NCBI RefSeq assembly: GCF_024199905.1
Contig: NZ_JANAFB010000003.1
Span: 62,001 to 126,000, forward strand
DNA: 64,000 nucleotides
Direction of reading: 5' to 3'
From: Rothia santali
GTDB lineage: Bacteria; Actinomycetota; Actinomycetes; Actinomycetales; Micrococcaceae
The notes beneath the pieces are model-generated. The model was not told the origin of the DNA and did not search any database. It saw nothing but the letters and a program-made list of their open reading frames with translations. Positions 63,247-64,000 of this stretch are shown one piece after another. Position numbers and translations under genes: made by a program. Positions within the stretch are counted from its first letter, which is position 1. Every line of letters begins with the position of its first letter.

Positions 63247-64000
63247 GCGTTCACCTTCCCGAAGATCCCGAGGACCTCCTCGGCGGAGCCGGCCTCTTCC
63301 AGCCGGGCCACCGCCTCCTTGTCGGAGAAGACCTTGGCGATCTTCTGCAGCAGTTCCAGATGCTCCCCGCCCGCGCCGGCGATGCCGATCACGAACCGGA
63401 CGGGCTTGCCGTTCCAGTCGATCTCCTCGTCGTAGCGGACGAAGGAGACGGCCGAGGAGTGGATGGCCGACTTGGCCTCGTTGGTCCCGTGCGGGATCGC
63501 CAGGCCGTTGCCCATGAACGTCGAGACCGAGGACTCGCGCTCGTGCATCGCGGCCAGGTAGGCGTCCTCGACCTTGCCGGTGCCGATCAGCAGGCCGCCG
63601 GCCTCGTCGATGGCCGCGTCGCGGCTCGTGGCCCGGCCGCCCAGGACGATCGAGTCGGCGGTGAGGATCTCGTCGGTCGAGCCGGCGCGCTCCTCCTCGT
63701 CGGCGGAGGCCGCGGCGGGCGTCCCGGCGGCAGCGGCGGCCGGTGCGGCGTCGGCCGCCTCGGCGTCCCCGCCCTCGCGCTGGCGGCGGATGGTCTCCAC
63801 GATCTCGTCGTAGCGCGGCGAGCCCATGAAGTTGTCCACCGTGACGTGGGCAGCCGACGGCGTCGGGCCCTTCGCCCGGTCGTAGAGGTCCTCGTGGACC
63901 ACCACCAGGTCGAACTCGTCCGTCAGGTTGTTGATCGCCGAGTTGACGACGCTGACCTGCTCGCCGTAGCCGGCCTTCTTGATCTTGTTGCGCAGCACCG
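63243..64000 (-). CDS. mtlA: mannitol PTS transporter, IIB end and IIA domain, 5' partial
   Basis: C-terminal part of a mannitol-specific PTS protein that runs off the right edge. The first ~80 visible residues are the end of a IIB domain (LRNKIKKAGYGEQVSVVNSAINNLTDEFDLVVVHEDLYDRA...HVTVDNFMGSPRYDEIVE). A Glu/Ala linker follows, then the IIA domain from ~110 (EILTADSIVLGGRATSRDAAIDEAGGLLIGTGKVEDAYLAAMHERESSVSTFMGNGLAIPHGTNEAK) with the phospho-accepting His in AIPHGT. IIB and IIA in one chain suggests a full IICBA protein. It forms an operon with mtlD. Confidence 0.93.
   Translation of the reverse strand, partial: VLRNKIKKAGYGEQVSVVNSAINNLTDEFDLVVVHEDLYDRAKGPTPSAAHVTVDNFMGSPRYDEIVETIRRQREGGDAEAADAAPAAAAAGTPAAASADEEERAGSTDEILTADSIVLGGRATSRDAAIDEAGGLLIGTGKVEDAYLAAMHERESSVSTFMGNGLAIPHGTNEAKSAIHSSAVSFVRYDEEIDWNGKPVRFVIGIAGAGGEHLELLQKIAKVFSDKEAVARLEEAGSAEEVLGIFGKVNA

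Overview
The window is a high-GC Actinomycetota chromosome segment, most likely Micrococcales. Supporting signs are the mycothiol gene mshA, the guaA/DUF3817/SURF1/guaB3/guaB block, a SepX/GlpR-like gene beside galU, many GTG starts (one TTG), and repeated evidence of leaderless transcription. No 16S or species-specific marker is present, so I do not name a genus. Almost everything is chromosomal housekeeping; there are no insertion sequences, phage genes or CRISPR arrays.

Layout. 1-11.5 kb: exonuclease VII (xseA 3' part, xseB), alaA, a solitary osmoprotectant-binding lipoprotein, a NUDIX protein, an MscS channel, an HTH-less LysR-type domain protein, tRNA-Ala(CGC), a phosphotransferase remnant, a P1 peptidase-acetyltransferase pair, and an ArsR/SRPBCC pair with operator. 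11.8-18.1 kb: a minus-strand accessory cassette made of a LuxR-type regulator, a TasA/alternate-signal exported protein, a small secreted protein, a membrane-anchored partner, an RCC1 beta-propeller protein, a second exported protein and a SipW-type signal peptidase. This is the most system-like region. 18.4-28.9 kb: mixed metabolic genes, several frame-broken, with an orphan iron-box element at 22.5 kb, then galU, 5-FTHF cyclo-ligase, an FmdB zinc ribbon and a SAF-domain protein.

29-48.5 kb: a 1471-residue SF1 helicase-like protein with degenerate ATPase motifs, a MurR/RpiR regulator, guaA, DUF3817, SURF1, guaB3, guaB, two paralogous acyltransferase-SGNH proteins, and groEL/groES under a CIRCE operator. 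48.5-57.8 kb: THUMP-like methyltransferase, GCS2 ligase, the t6A/N-acetyltransferase set (tsaD-rimI-tsaB-tsaE) running in line with alr, and divergent mshA plus a phosphatase-like gene. 57.8-64 kb: nnr, acpS, glmS, mtlD and the 3' part of a mannitol PTS gene.

Data quality. At least seven genes (xseA tail, an 18.9-19.8 kb gene, a 21-22.4 kb FAD oxidoreductase, the SepX-like gene, the helicase-like tail, alr, nnr) can only be read through by changing frame. Every shift I could resolve is explained by missing single bases in GC-rich runs, and alr is normally essential. Uncorrected deletion errors are therefore a more likely explanation than gene decay for most of them.
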